In this document: positions 37,294-49,100 of the stretch, one piece after another
Numbering within the stretch: position 1 is the first letter of the stretch
Layout of the letters: every line of letters begins with the position of its first letter
Assembly: GCA_004794785.1 (NCBI GenBank)
Contig: SJOL01006493.1
Coordinates: 453,686-517,685, forward strand
Length of the DNA stretch: 64,000 nt
Reading direction: 5' to 3'
Origin: Opisthorchis felineus
Taxonomy: Eukaryota; Platyhelminthes; Trematoda; Opisthorchiida; Opisthorchiidae
Program-made: the position numbers and the translations under genes
The notes under the pieces: generated by a model
The model's database searches: none
What the model was told of the DNA's origin: nothing
Seen by the model: only the letters and a program-made list of their open reading frames with translations

Positions 37294-38229
37294 TTACTTT
37301 CGTTTCTGGGGGGCGCTGATCACTCTTCCGTGGACGAAAACTGCACCTACTGATTGTGGAACGTAGAACATCACATTTTGGGTGGCTGTTTGAAGAGTTG
37401 CTGTGAGTGCATTTTCATATTTCCGTTTAGATTCCGGAAGATATTTGACTGTCAGCGTGGCTGTGGGAAACGAACTGGCCATGTGGTCCCCCCGTCTAAC
37501 CATCAGGTTGTCATGCTGTTGGTGGCAACCCCAAGAGGCTGGTTGCGTGGGTGACTACAAACTGAATTCAGCGATCAATCTACGGTGTGACGAGTCTTAT
37601 TCGATCGCAATCGCTTCAGTTCTGGGTTCACATTAACGACGATCAGCGTGGTCAGCATGCTGACGCAGCATGCGCATGATTGTTCGCGGTGATGACGGGT
37701 TTGTGGATTTGACACGTGTAGTGACACGCAAATTCTGCTTCCCCGGGTCGTACTGTTCCCCCTTAACAAGGATGGAGTACTTGGTCAATTAGTTCCACAT
37801 TCACAGGACAGGGATAACCCGTGATTGCCAGTTCCGCCGCTGCTTCCTGAGGTGAAAGTCTTGGGGCTGGTTTCGCACTGGCTGACTGGAGATCGACGAC
37901 GTCTCTGATGTCGAGGCCAACGTTTTTGGCTGACCTGTCAGTGGACTTCTCCGTAAGTTCCTGATCCAGGGATATATTGAGGCTCGCGCTGCGGGAGTTG
38001 AGTTCAGTGCTGGGTGCATCTAATCCACCGAGGAAGTAGGTGACGATAATTCCACATACTTTGACTGATTTGTTCGTTTGAAGTTTATCTTAACGGGATC
38101 AATACCATTGCTTACATTCAGTGGGTTCGTGAAGGGTGATTGAAAGCTGTAATCTGGAGTAGCGGTCGTTTCGAGTAGCGCACACTGAAGGGCACACAAG
38201 CGCTCGTAGCCCAAGAGGCTGCTCGGCAT
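37294..38229 (-). pseudogene. possible coding remnant: long minus frame with six stops
   Basis: A single minus-strand frame of about 310 codons runs from 38229 to 37294 with stops at 38020-38022, 37801-37803 and four more between 37800 and 37540. The intervals read like protein of ordinary composition, for example KYSILVKGEQYDPGKQNLRV near 37735-37790 and TVKYLPESKRKYENALTATL near 37405-37465. I do not recognise the family. It may be a processed pseudogene, a decayed transposon protein, or chance. It ends exactly where the dispersed repeat at 38230 begins, so it could be part of that repeat unit. Confidence 0.28.
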
Positions 38230-39265
38230 TTGCCGAATGGAATTGATTTCTAGGCAACTATGAGATTCTCAAGGTTACTGCATTATAGTCGAAAACTCCT
38301 GTGCCTAGTGCATTTTTCTGCAAATTCTCTGTATGGCCGATTTGTTTAATTGAACGAAACTTCAAGGGCATCATTCACCACGAATTGGAAAATCGATGCA
38401 CAACAAAGTAAAACACCGCAAGTGGCGAAAAAAATATGAATCGCTTAAGAAGGACGAAAGTTGCTGGTGGCTGTTTGGCTAAAATAGTTCATTGAGCGTG
38501 CGGGGTCATACATTGTGCTCGTGGAAGCAAAATATGCAGAAGTATCACTCCTGTAATCAAATTTTGCTTTGGATCTCCTGCTCGACCAGACCAAAATTGA
38601 ATCATAATTTCTTTGACCTCAAAAATGGCCATTCCCACTAATCATCGCGAATGACATGTTCATTGTATTCAGATGACTCGCATGAGGTTTGAAGAACGTA
38701 AGGCTTGCAGGTGCTGATGATCTGGGCTCATACGTCGAGTTTTACGCTAAACTGCAGCAAAGTCCCAATTGAAAATGGCGAAATGTACCCGTTTTACCAT
38801 AGCCAGCTCTGAGGAGTTGCCAGGTTATTTGCGGTTAATGATGCAAGCAGTGAGCAGTGCACCATAGCGCTCAACACTGAGTCTCAACCTAAGTGACATG
38901 AGCTTTTGGTGGTTGCACAATACAGTAACGGGAACTTAGCGGACGCAAGTGACTATAATAACAGTGATAGGTTTATTCCCCAACTTGTAGGGAACGTGTC
39001 AATTGAAGCTAGGTTTTTACGATGCCTACTCAACTGGCTATATTTAACCTACCTCGTTCAACCGGCCAAGAATCGTCCATCTATCCTGACTGGGAAGAGT
39101 CAACGGTCAAACTTAAACAAGATCAAAAGTTGCACTGTATCTGGCGTTTTGAATATTACATATGTTCTGACAGGAAGCGTACGGACGTCTTGGCCTGTAG
39201 TGCTCTGTGAGCTACTGATGTCCAAAAGTGAGAGGAAGATATAAGCTACTTTGTCAAAATATAGC
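38230..39265 (+). repeat. unclassified dispersed repeat, copy 2
   Basis: Collinear with 20500-21400: matches start at ATGGAATTGATTTCT (38234) and continue through TTTTTCTGCAAATTC, TCACTCCTGTAATCAA, GAAGAACGTAAGGC and ATTACATATGTTCTGACAGGA near 39155, to a GTCAAAATAT stretch near 39255. It has about 100 bp more internal sequence than copy 1. No domain recognised. Confidence 0.65.
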
Positions 39266-41632
39266 CAAGAAGCGGGCGGATGACAAGCTGCTTCCGAGCA
39301 AAGATGCTCAACATACTAGCTTCTTCGAATTCCTCAACTATTCGTTAGTTTTGCTGGCTGGGCGCTGCACACACTTGTAACGGGAAATTAGCGTTGGATC
39401 TTCGATTATTCACTGTGCGCTAAAATACCACATAATTAGCCTTTAAGCACTCTTTTAACGCCTTCTGAAATGACCAGAGGGATGGAAGCGCTGGGTGTTC
39501 GTTGCTGCTTTTAGATAGTTCAACAATGTCCTGCTTGTTCATATCCTCAAAAGTTTTTAAAAGAAATACCGGTTTTCCTCGATTGTCCTCATTTGAAGAG
39601 AACATCTGTTTGGTGTGATCCACGCAAGTTGAGAAGTAAACCTATTATTGTATGGAAAGACCTCATTTCATTGTTGTCAGATGCGTCGATATCACTGGAA
39701 TATATGTCACACGTGAGGCAAAGTCAGCCGACGCAGAACAAGGAGTCAGGAGAGTCGAACATTCGGATTATCTGACCATTATTCATACCCGTACCCTTAA
39801 AACAGGCAGACATGGCATCGCGTTCCAACTGCTACATTTGGAAAACACCCGTTTTGCCAACAAGTGTTTTGGTTTTGAAATAGTTTTAGGAAAGAAGATC
39901 CTGTCATACTCCAGACCATCCATATAAGCTGATTGGTCAGCGACATTGCAAAAGTTTTGTAAGTTAAGGTGCCGTTGTTTAGAGAGACGGCCATGTGCCC
40001 CGGTACCTTGAAAATGCGCGTAGGTTACTGGCCAAGCTGGAAAAAATGTTTGGCGAACAGTCCATCTGCCAGGCACTCTTGAGTTGCGAGTAAGATGTTA
40101 TCATCGCACACGCCCACGCGTATCATCACTCGGGCCTACATGGATATCCTGCCCACGAGACAACATAGATTTGACCTCTTTCCCGGAGTCACATGACAGG
40201 ACAGCTTTTGACCAAGTCGTCTGGAGCTTGTAATTGGCCTTGTCCTTTTTTCATATTCTCTGATGTAGTTTGCACCAGTTTTACCCTAGCTTTAATCATC
40301 TCGGACTTGGCCAACGGGGCGACCAAAAAACTAGCTGCGCGCCACGGGGACGGAGGAGCCGTACATTTCTAACTTCCCATTCGTTTCTGACTATGGCAAT
40401 CAGGATGCTGTATATCGTGCGGAAAAAACAGTCAACTGGCTTGACCTACAGGCATCTCAATAACGGGTGATCTGATCATGACGCAACTACGGACCTGCCG
40501 GAGTAGGTCTTCAAAGGATAACTGCTCAGTGACCATTTTTTCGATTTTTCTGGAAGCGCTTACTCCACATTTATTGGGAGTTTATCTACTCGATGGTCTG
40601 GCTTGAATGAAAATCTACCCACGTGGTTAATGCGTGGCGATGATGCTTTGACCCAGTTCAAAGTCTGTTGTGGAAGCTGTGATCCATTATGAAAATAACA
40701 GCAACTACTGCAATGGTCCAGCATTGAATATATGGGGTGCATAGAACTCTAGTGCACAGATCCGAGTAGTGCCTAGTGTAGCACCTTCCGGTGCTACAAC
40801 CTCTGAATGCATCTTTCCGTCCCTAGTCAATGAGGAGTCTGGTTTGACGAGTAAGAAAGCCCCAGGACAAAGAAAAAACAAACGTGCAAGGGCATAAATA
40901 CCAGTAATATTAGAGACGTATCATTAATTCTGTCTGAGCGAACAACGAGTAGCTTACACATTAGCGTCAACCTTCCGTTCACCACCCTGTCTATTACTCC
41001 GAATTCCTGGTTGCCCTGAGTGTCAAAGGAAATCGCGAACTAACTGGGGATTAGGGCGGGAATGACCACTTTATTGCTGGTTGTTGCAAAGCCTTAGCAC
41101 TTTCACCAAGTGCCAACACATTGTGTTGATATACAAGTGTTCTTCTTGCCCTTTCCGGGCCAAGTTTTTTTATCAGCTTTCATTGCTGGTTCGAACACCA
41201 TGTCCAGTACGTGTGGTCGGATTAATCGACTCTGATGATGAACAAATCACGCGCATGAAGACCCATCCTGGAGATAGCTTGGGAAAAAAAGTTCACTTAT
41301 GCTCTGCATTTTGTCTCATGCAATCGTTCTTAAAAAGGCAGCTCGTATCTGCGTATCATGTAAACTGATGAGCATCACCGACTGCGCAATCGTCCAAGTG
41401 GACCATTTACATGACGTTCCTTTGCATTCAAACAAGTCGCACTATATCCACCGGAAGGATGAAGGAGATAGCACCAGCTCACACTCTCGAAATTTAGCCC
41501 ACAGTACGTGGAACTCATCTTTTCCCAGGAACATTTGAAACACGTGTGATACATGACCCACTTACGGTATTGTGTTTTCATGTATGTTAACCACGTCATG
41601 AATGGAGGTGCATAAATACGCCGATTTCGTCT
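39266..41632. other. unassigned intergenic DNA
   Basis: No gene or repeat recognised. Frames up to about 97 codons (39783-40076 minus) lack support. Confidence 0.4.
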
Positions 41633-41815
41633 TATTATGCGAGTCCTCGTGCTGGCAAACATACTGCCCCGCGCTGAGAAATTAAAGAGCAGTGCCACAG
41701 CCTTTTTTCGCTTGTGCCTTTCAGGTGTACAACAGCCGCTGAACGACAAGAAAAAATGGCCCGGGAAACTTGGGCAAAAGCCTCGATCCTGCGTATCAAT
41801 CCGTGAATCCATGAG
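41633..41815 (+). mobile_element. LINE 3' end, 5'-truncated copy
   Basis: Matches the LINE end at 29822-30000 along its length (GCGAGTCCTCGTGCTGGCAA at the start, CTTGGGCAAAAGCCTCGATC near the end), closing with two ATCCGTGAATCC-type units. 5' truncation is usual for LINE copies. Confidence 0.75.
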
Positions 41816-41819
41816 TACA

Positions 41820-42100
41820 GTAATGAGTATGACAGGCCGTCAGATTAGGCTATCGCGCATAGCTGAGGCCTTCTTTTTACCGGCCCGCATGAATACTGGC
41901 CTGATGTTTACTATAGGTAGCAAAGATAAGCGGCATCACGTACAGTTATGAGTATGACGTCCGTCGTTCGCCGTTATATTAGGTTTGTGTGCATAGTTAG
42001 CCATTGGATTAGGTTGCCGTGCATAGGTGAGGCCTCATAATCAGCGTCGCATCCAGACATGGGCCTAGCAGTTACAATAAACAGCCGAGGTAAGTGAAAA
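41820..42100. repeat. three diverged tandem units
   Basis: Units begin near 41820, 41944 and 42001 and share ATGAGTATGAC, GATTAGGxTxxCGxGCATAGxTGAGGCC and GxCCT...TTACxATA segments. The array lies directly behind the LINE 3' end. Function unknown. Confidence 0.45.
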
Positions 42101-42819
42101 GGACCTTCGCTATCATGGTCACCGGCAATGGATGCCCTTAGTTGCCACTATTATGTGACGTATTTCACCTATGGAGCGTAATATTTCTAATGCGAATGAT
42201 ATCACTGTGTTGGTAATTTACCTGCAGCCAGCTCGTGACGCTGCATTGTCCACAGGCAATTTATGCCTACCAGGGAAGGGGGATCGTCCACAGAGATGTC
42301 CCTCGCATTACCACTGCAGAGTTCATGCAGTTATCTAACAGCGTCCTACTTAATGGAAGCCGAGCTCCATGGGAAAATGTGTCGTGACGATGTGCGCTGA
42401 ACAAAATTATATCATTTGTTAAATCTGAGAAGTATAGAGCAAACAAACGTCAATGACCGATTTTCTTGGGGGGAATTTGCATTGGATATTCTGCAGATGT
42501 CATTTCGGCCTTGAGGAACACCGAAGAATGCTAAACTGCGATTTCCTGTTTCATCTCTCGTAAACCGGTAACAAAATGCGAATCGGTGATGATCTATGAC
42601 CTTGAAATTTCGCTCACTTAAACAAAATACCGTGAGCGAAATATCCCTTAAAGGCGAAAATAGATTGGACTAACCCCCCGTTAAATAACAATTTCGAAAA
42701 CCCTATAGTTTCGGCGAAAATAATTTGGGTGTGTTTCTAGTGAGCGGCCATAAATACCACACCATGCAATGATGATCAAAGCTTTGTGTGCAGTCAACCA
42801 GGCTATAATCGGTTTTCCT
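42101..42819. other. unassigned DNA with a hairpin
   Basis: ATTTCGCTCAC (42607-42617) and its exact complement (42632-42642) form an 11-bp stem with a 14-nt loop. A GGCGAAAATA motif recurs near 42653 and 42713. No gene. Confidence 0.45.
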
Positions 42820-42900
42820 CTAATACCCCGGATCTCGACCCGGGAAGATTGGGTAAACCCCTGGATTCTGTGTATCAATCCATGGATCCATGACCTGGAT
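42820..42900 (+). mobile_element. LINE 3' tail fragment
   Basis: A third, shorter copy of the LINE 3' end: GGGTAAACCCCTGGATTCTG then ATCAATCCATGGATCCATGA. It ends about 140 bp before the septin start codon. Confidence 0.6.
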
Positions 42901-43043
42901 ATCACATGCCGGGAAGGTCATGGGCCGCGGCTTTTTAATTTCAAGGTGAAAGAGACCGTTGTCAGCCTCCTCGAGTCCGGCTCAGCATCTGATTGAGGGA
43001 ATTTGGTATTTACACTTGCCGGCCCCTAATTTTCTGCGTTAAT

Positions 43044-43185
43044 ATGCTGTCAACTACATGGCGCAACACAGGCGACTTGTCCAAGGACCCACCTCGACCA
43101 TCCTTCGTGGGCAAAACCGATGTCTTCATCACTCCGAAAGCCAATCCACAGACAGTGACTCCTCGTGGTGATTCAGAGACTATTG
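43044..43185 (+). CDS. SEPT7-like: septin exon 1 (N-terminal tail)
   Basis: First ATG (43044-43046) in a frame open from about 42993. It encodes a Ser/Thr/Pro-rich tail of about 47 residues with no domain, as expected for a septin N-terminus. GTAAG follows directly. The exon end depends on the proposed 32-nt intron (43186-43217). If that intron is not real, the same frame continues to 43240 with a Lys-rich segment and a frame break follows. Confidence 0.5.
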
Positions 43186-46100
43186 GTAAGAAGAAAGCTT
43201 CAATTCCAACTGTTAAGGTTCCCAAAAAGGCCGAGTACCTGCGTTGGTTGGATACAGCGATTTACCAAATCAAATCCATAAGAAGGCCGTATCCCGTGGC
43301 TTCACATTTAATCTCATGGTTACTGGATCCCCAGGCCTCGGGAAATCAACATTCATCAATTCCCTATTCTGTTCCGATATATATAATTCGGAGAACCCGG
43401 TGAGCGACATTACATTCGCGCTCTGTATGCTTTCTCACTTTCTACGTTCCCCTATAACTCGTGATTGACAGTTTGAAATGAGTACCGTGTTCTTTGTATT
43501 TCGGATTTGGCATTCAGTCGCAATCTCCCGAGGGAGCCAAGATGTCGCAGAAGTTTTCTTATCATTTTCCACCGTTGCGCAGAAAACGCTGAACAAACAC
43601 CCACTTGTCCCAACTACCACCATCTGTGGCACTCGCTTTGTTCTACTAACTGACTGCATCCAGCTGGATAACTGGCACGAGGTCCGGTAGTGTAGTCATG
43701 GGTGGGAGTCGATGTGAGAATCTCAGCCAATGGGAAACATTAAAATCAATTGGTTTTATCACCTAAATTTTATGCGCATCTCTGAAACTCCATCTATCAG
43801 CTTCGTCCTTGACGTACTGCAAACGCCATTCCACCCAGGCCAGTCAAACGTGCTTCCGCTTACCGAAAGGGTGTAACTACGGCAGAATGTATGCAGCTTG
43901 GGAGATTAGAATGATGGACTTTCGTGACATGGAATAAGCAGAAAACACGAGAAGCCTTGGCTTCTCACTCGATTTTCGTAGGCTTAATAGTATTTCACTA
44001 TTCTGGATGGTGGAACAGAGTCGAGATTCGTCTTCACTAAATGAGTGAGCGCTGAAATTCGTACACCAGACCTCTTCGACGGCCGACCCCACTCTAACGT
44101 CAAAAACAGGTTTCTTGCCGCCGCAGCGGTAACCAAATTTGACGCAGCGTCACTAAACGTACGTGCAGATGGGTGAAAAATAGGAAAGATGGAAGAGAAA
44201 GGCCTTGGAAATCTGTTATCTGTGAAAGCACCCGGGGAACGAAGTGATTCCCCGATTTACAACAAGGTGGAAGAATCTTAATGTTGACTTGAATATTCCG
44301 ATTAGCAGGTCACTTGGTCACTGCTCTCTACCCGCAATCCCGTCCAGGAAAGTACGTAAGCTTTCCTATTTACTCAAGCGAAACCGAGTATCTGGTGCCG
44401 ACGATCTACTTATTTTGTCCAAGGACGGTAGCGAGTTTCTCAGCCAGTTAGTTTCTAACTTACCCGCATCGATATATCGGAACTAACTGCTATCCTCCCT
44501 GCGTATGAAGACCATCCTTTGGGAACTCTTGACGTGGTCATTGGGGCGTGATCTTTCAACGGACGGGACAGATTTTCACGTGAACGGTGCGCATTTTTGC
44601 CCCCTTTGTGCACGCTTGATTCACTCAGCTCGGTTGCTTAGTTTGTCCTAAACAACGATAAGGCGCCGTCTATACACAATTGTGAGCTTTTCCTGAACCC
44701 TCTGAAAGGGCTTGAGAATGGATGTAACAAAGCTTCTTTTTTCCAGATGTGCTGTTTCAGGCCAGTTATTTAATAACGTTGCAAATTGTCCACTTCCGTC
44801 AGCAGTCTCCCTCAGTGAAAGAAATACATTTTTGCCAAATTAACTGGAACTGTAGGAGCTCGACAGAAATAGTGGAGAAAATCTACTTTCTCATCGACAG
44901 AGCAGTATTTATAGCCGTCCCCTTTGCTTGATCTGTCATTCTTTTGGGCTCTGATGAGATTTTTGAGTGGTGTTCAGGCCGTGCTTTTTGTTGGTCGTCA
45001 GGCGAGTTACGATTGCCCTGACTGATAGGTCTTGATCTGTTCAGTTGAATTGTATCGTGTTCTCTAACGAAATCGAAAAGCACTTATGGGTAATAGGTAA
45101 TCCCAATTTTGGGATTTGTCATATGACTACGTTCCCCGTACATGTCACACTTATTCTTTCGCCAAATAATGAAATATCAAGACCTGTATACGTAAATCTT
45201 GCATCCCCAGGGTAGAAAATTGGGCGAACTCCTTTATCTGCTTACAGTTCATAACCCCTTCCTGAAACTCCTCATTATGTGGCGCTGGTTAGATCACCCT
45301 GTCGGTTTCCACACCAACGCCATTGAATGAACTTTGGTCTGTTTGGGAGATAGCAACGTTGAAACGACTGTGTCAAATGCTAGTGACAGATGAGATCTAC
45401 ATCTTGATAGTCGTGCGTCTGTACATGTCTTTGGGAAGTATAATTCCGTGAACCTTAGCTTATCAAGATGTCTGTGAAAATCATGCTTTAACTCATCGAG
45501 TTTGCCGTGGTTTATTGATTTACATCTTCGATTAACTGCTCAATCAGTTTCAAATCCGACCCGCCGTGTGTCTTTGCTTTAACCCACCTTGTTAGTCTTA
45601 CAACACACTGTCAGCCTTTTTTTCGGTCCAACTTCAGCATAATGCAGTGCAGGTGTGTTTGCGTGCACTGAGTTTATGGCGACACGTAGCAAAACACGTG
45701 ACAGAATGACTATAGGTTTTCGGCCATGCACATCTGTCACAGAGGAAAGATGAACTATGTGGTTGTATAGACCGATTCTCACGCTTTAAGTAAACGTCGT
45801 GTGCGCGAAGCAATTCGGCATCAACTACCATCCAATAATAGGTAAAAGTAAAAAGGATCGAATTGGTATTATTAATTATTTTCTAGCGCATGTGTACCGG
45901 TGTGCGGTTGGTGGATATTAGGTCAGACGTTAAAATGGTCTGAGACCAGTGCAACCACGATGGTGACAAGTTAGGTGCTGTTTTGCTGGACGAGTATAGG
46001 ACTCATCGTTAGCTCTGTAGACAGGATTTAAATTCATTTCATCCTAGCAAGATTTTACGACGTGAAGTCGGTCCTGATGGGGAGACGGTTCTTAAATGGA

Positions 46101-49100
46101 TGATCACTGTAGGCTCCTCGCAAGAGGTACCTCCCCCATGAGATGGAATTTCGCGCTTTTTGAGAGAGCACTGTCCAACTCTTGACCAAAACCGTTCAGA
46201 ATCCCATCATGGCGAAAAGCCCTGCCAACAACGACCAGAACGTGAGGTTCGTGCGCTAACCTTTCGTGTGTTTCAACATCAGTTAGGTAACTGGACAAAA
46301 ATTATGTGGAAAATTCTTACCCCTGGGTGGTTTCAAGTCCTACGACACGATTTTCATCTGTATGACACACAGCTAAGACCCTCCCGTGATGATCATCAGT
46401 GACCTCAAGGTAACTCAGCGGTTAAGGTGCCAACCGGAGGGCCCACGGTTCGAACCCAACCCCGGCAGAGGGGTGTGGAGGACAACCATAGGAAAGGCGG
46501 ACGGATCTTGGGTCGCTCTCATCCGCCCACTCCGTCGGATCTGGCGTTTATTAGAGTTCGCTTGTCTAACACTGGCGCATCCTGGTGCGACCGGTTTGGT
46601 ATCATTGAACTGGGTAGGTTATCGTTTTCGGTGCGCGTCTGTCCCCTGTTTCTCCTTATTGTCGGTGAGCAGCTGGGACAGCTAGACTCAACGCGCTACC
46701 ACCTAAATGAGCAACAACAGCTCCAGCTGGTTCACACCCCCGATGACTGTCGACATGGAGGCTTCAGTCCGGTGTGACAGAGCGTTCAGTGCGTCGTAAA
46801 CCATTGTTGGAGCTATGGTGTGTTATGGTGTAAACATGTACAACCAGCAGGAAACGATTGTCAAAGCGTTCTCTGGGTGCCTTCACAGACGTTGCCTAAC
46901 AGACCACACACGGTCGACCATTCACGAGTATCCAGTTAGGTAGAAATCCTTAGGCTAGAAGATTGGGGTAATATATTCTTCGACCAGCTAGCTGTGACAA
47001 TCTCCGGATCACAAGATGTGTACAACCAGAATCGGGAGGAAACTGAGTAAGCGTTCAATTCGATAGCCGTGTTCGGATCTTGGATCCGCGATTTGGACAG
47101 ACAAATTATGTAAATGGAAAGCGAATACGACACGAGCAAAAGTGACTCTCTGTCCTTGTTGTTAGGATGAGAACGCTCCAAACAGTCAAATGAATCGGCC
47201 GTCAGGCATCGTCGACGTTCTTTCAGGCGAAAGTGCTGTGAATGTTGTAGCTAACGGCAATGCTACGCGAATTAGTCGGTTTGTATATATGGATCCACTA
47301 ACTGATTACTGTCGATTGATTGGGGTAGGGAATCTGACAGCCGGTCGCCTTGCCTGGGCAGTTTGCATCTGAGATATTTCGGAAGCAGACTAATCCGGTC
47401 AAGAAGAGATTGAACTTTATCGTGGTGTGACGCCTCCATGACCCGGTCATTTTCACGTTTCCATTCACTTCCAGTCGCTCATTGTGCATTTGTAAAAGCT
47501 ATGTGATGAATATGTTCGGCAAACTCTTTGCTCTACATCAACCCGCTTTAGTTGTGGACATTCAGACAATACCACTATTTGGTGCTGTTCTACGAGTTCC
47601 TGAGTAGTTCTTTTTGGTAAGCAGCCTTTGTTGGAAGGGTAGTTGATCTCCTTAAGGTTTCTGTGTTTTCCAGAACACGTCGAATATAGAAAGTATTGAA
47701 ATTATTGTGGACCCTGTGTTTTCGCAACCATTTATTACGTCATGGCACACGCATGACTATGTCTATGTTTCACGATTGCAACATCTATGTGTATTTGTCT
47801 GTTTTCAAGGGGACCACTCCTCTTAAAAAGCCACTTCCGTGTGGTTCCTGGGATATCCCCTCATTCGTTAAACCGTGTTTTCCTTGCCTAATTCAGAGTG
47901 ACGGAAACTCAAATGTGGACAGAATTTGACGTCGAAGAATGAAATGAAAGAGGTTGCGAAAAGTTCGGGTGCCGTTGGTGCTGTTTTTCTTCCAGGGTGG
48001 GGTCCACGTGACCGTCCCTGTGCTTGTTTGGAGATACTGAACGACATAGCGGGTAACCATTGTCAGTGGCTACCATGCTGTCTGATTGTCTGACTAACAA
48101 CAGGAGGTGTAGGCACTTTGGGTATTTGTTGCACACTAGCCCTAAATCCCTCTCTTCCCCATCTCTTCCGATTACGAAGCTTTATTGAAATAAATTGACA
48201 TGGTTGCTCTGCAGTGAAGCACCATTGTTCTCATCTGTTGTTGTTGTCAATCATTTTGTTGATGTTGATTGTTAACTGCTTCCCAGAAAAGACCGTCCCT
48301 AATCCTTCTCTGCAGGTAGTATGTAGATTGGAACAGCTGTATTAGGACTCTTATTTAGCAGTCCTGTTCGTTATAGCAAGCGCATCGACAAATCCCGAAG
48401 AGGTGAGCCATACCACTGTTGCTTGTTCATTTTCAGTCAGCGAACGAATGTGTAATTAAAGCTGAGCAACACGGAATGTGCTTTGCTTAAGTAAGTAAGT
48501 AAATAAGAAAGTGAGTGAGTGGTTTAACTAACCGGATGCTCTCTTGTTTTTTCATGATTATTTTTTGCTTTTGAAGCTGTTGGTTCATTAATTGTTACAT
48601 ATTGTTGCCCCCTTTATACAGGGTCCGTCAGTGCGACCGACTTCAGGAGTAACTCGTGTCGACTGCAGGTCCTTTGTAATCTCTGAGTCCAATGTGAAGC
48701 TGCATCTACGGATCCTAGACACACCTGGGTTCGGTCAGCTGGTTGACAACTCGCATTGCTGGGAACCGATAATCGAGTGTCTTGAATCTCAGTTCGATGA
48801 ATACTTGAGAGCGGAACTGAGTGTTTCTCGGACCACACTGGGATCTGGGGTCAGTTATATCCCAACTTTACCCGAAGACAACCGAACACACGCTTGCATT
48901 TACTTTATCAGCCCGAATGGGCACGGGTTGCATCAGTTGGATATTGAGACAATGAAGCGGCTTCATGATAAGGTATGTGAGCTTCTGAACGTTTTGGTTT
49001 TTCTATCGGTAGGTAGTGAAGAGGTTGTGAGTTTTTATATCCGGCGTTTGTCTCGAAAGCAAATCGAACCGACGAGAAGAAGCCGAAAGGAACGTATGGC

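Larger units (their letters stand above)
43400..48621 (+). other. septin intron 2 (5.2 kb)
   Basis: Donor GTGAGC, acceptor TTTATACAG, phase 0. It holds a tRNA-like SINE near 46409, an AAGT/GAGT microsatellite at 48488-48522, and otherwise nothing I recognise. Confidence 0.8.

Noticed and set aside
46386..46777. Overlapping 99- and 116-codon frames
   Set aside because: They lie over a tRNA-like SINE and read through its head.
46835..47045. Direct repeat of TGTACAACCAG-type sequence
   Set aside because: Too short and diverged to be called a repeat element.
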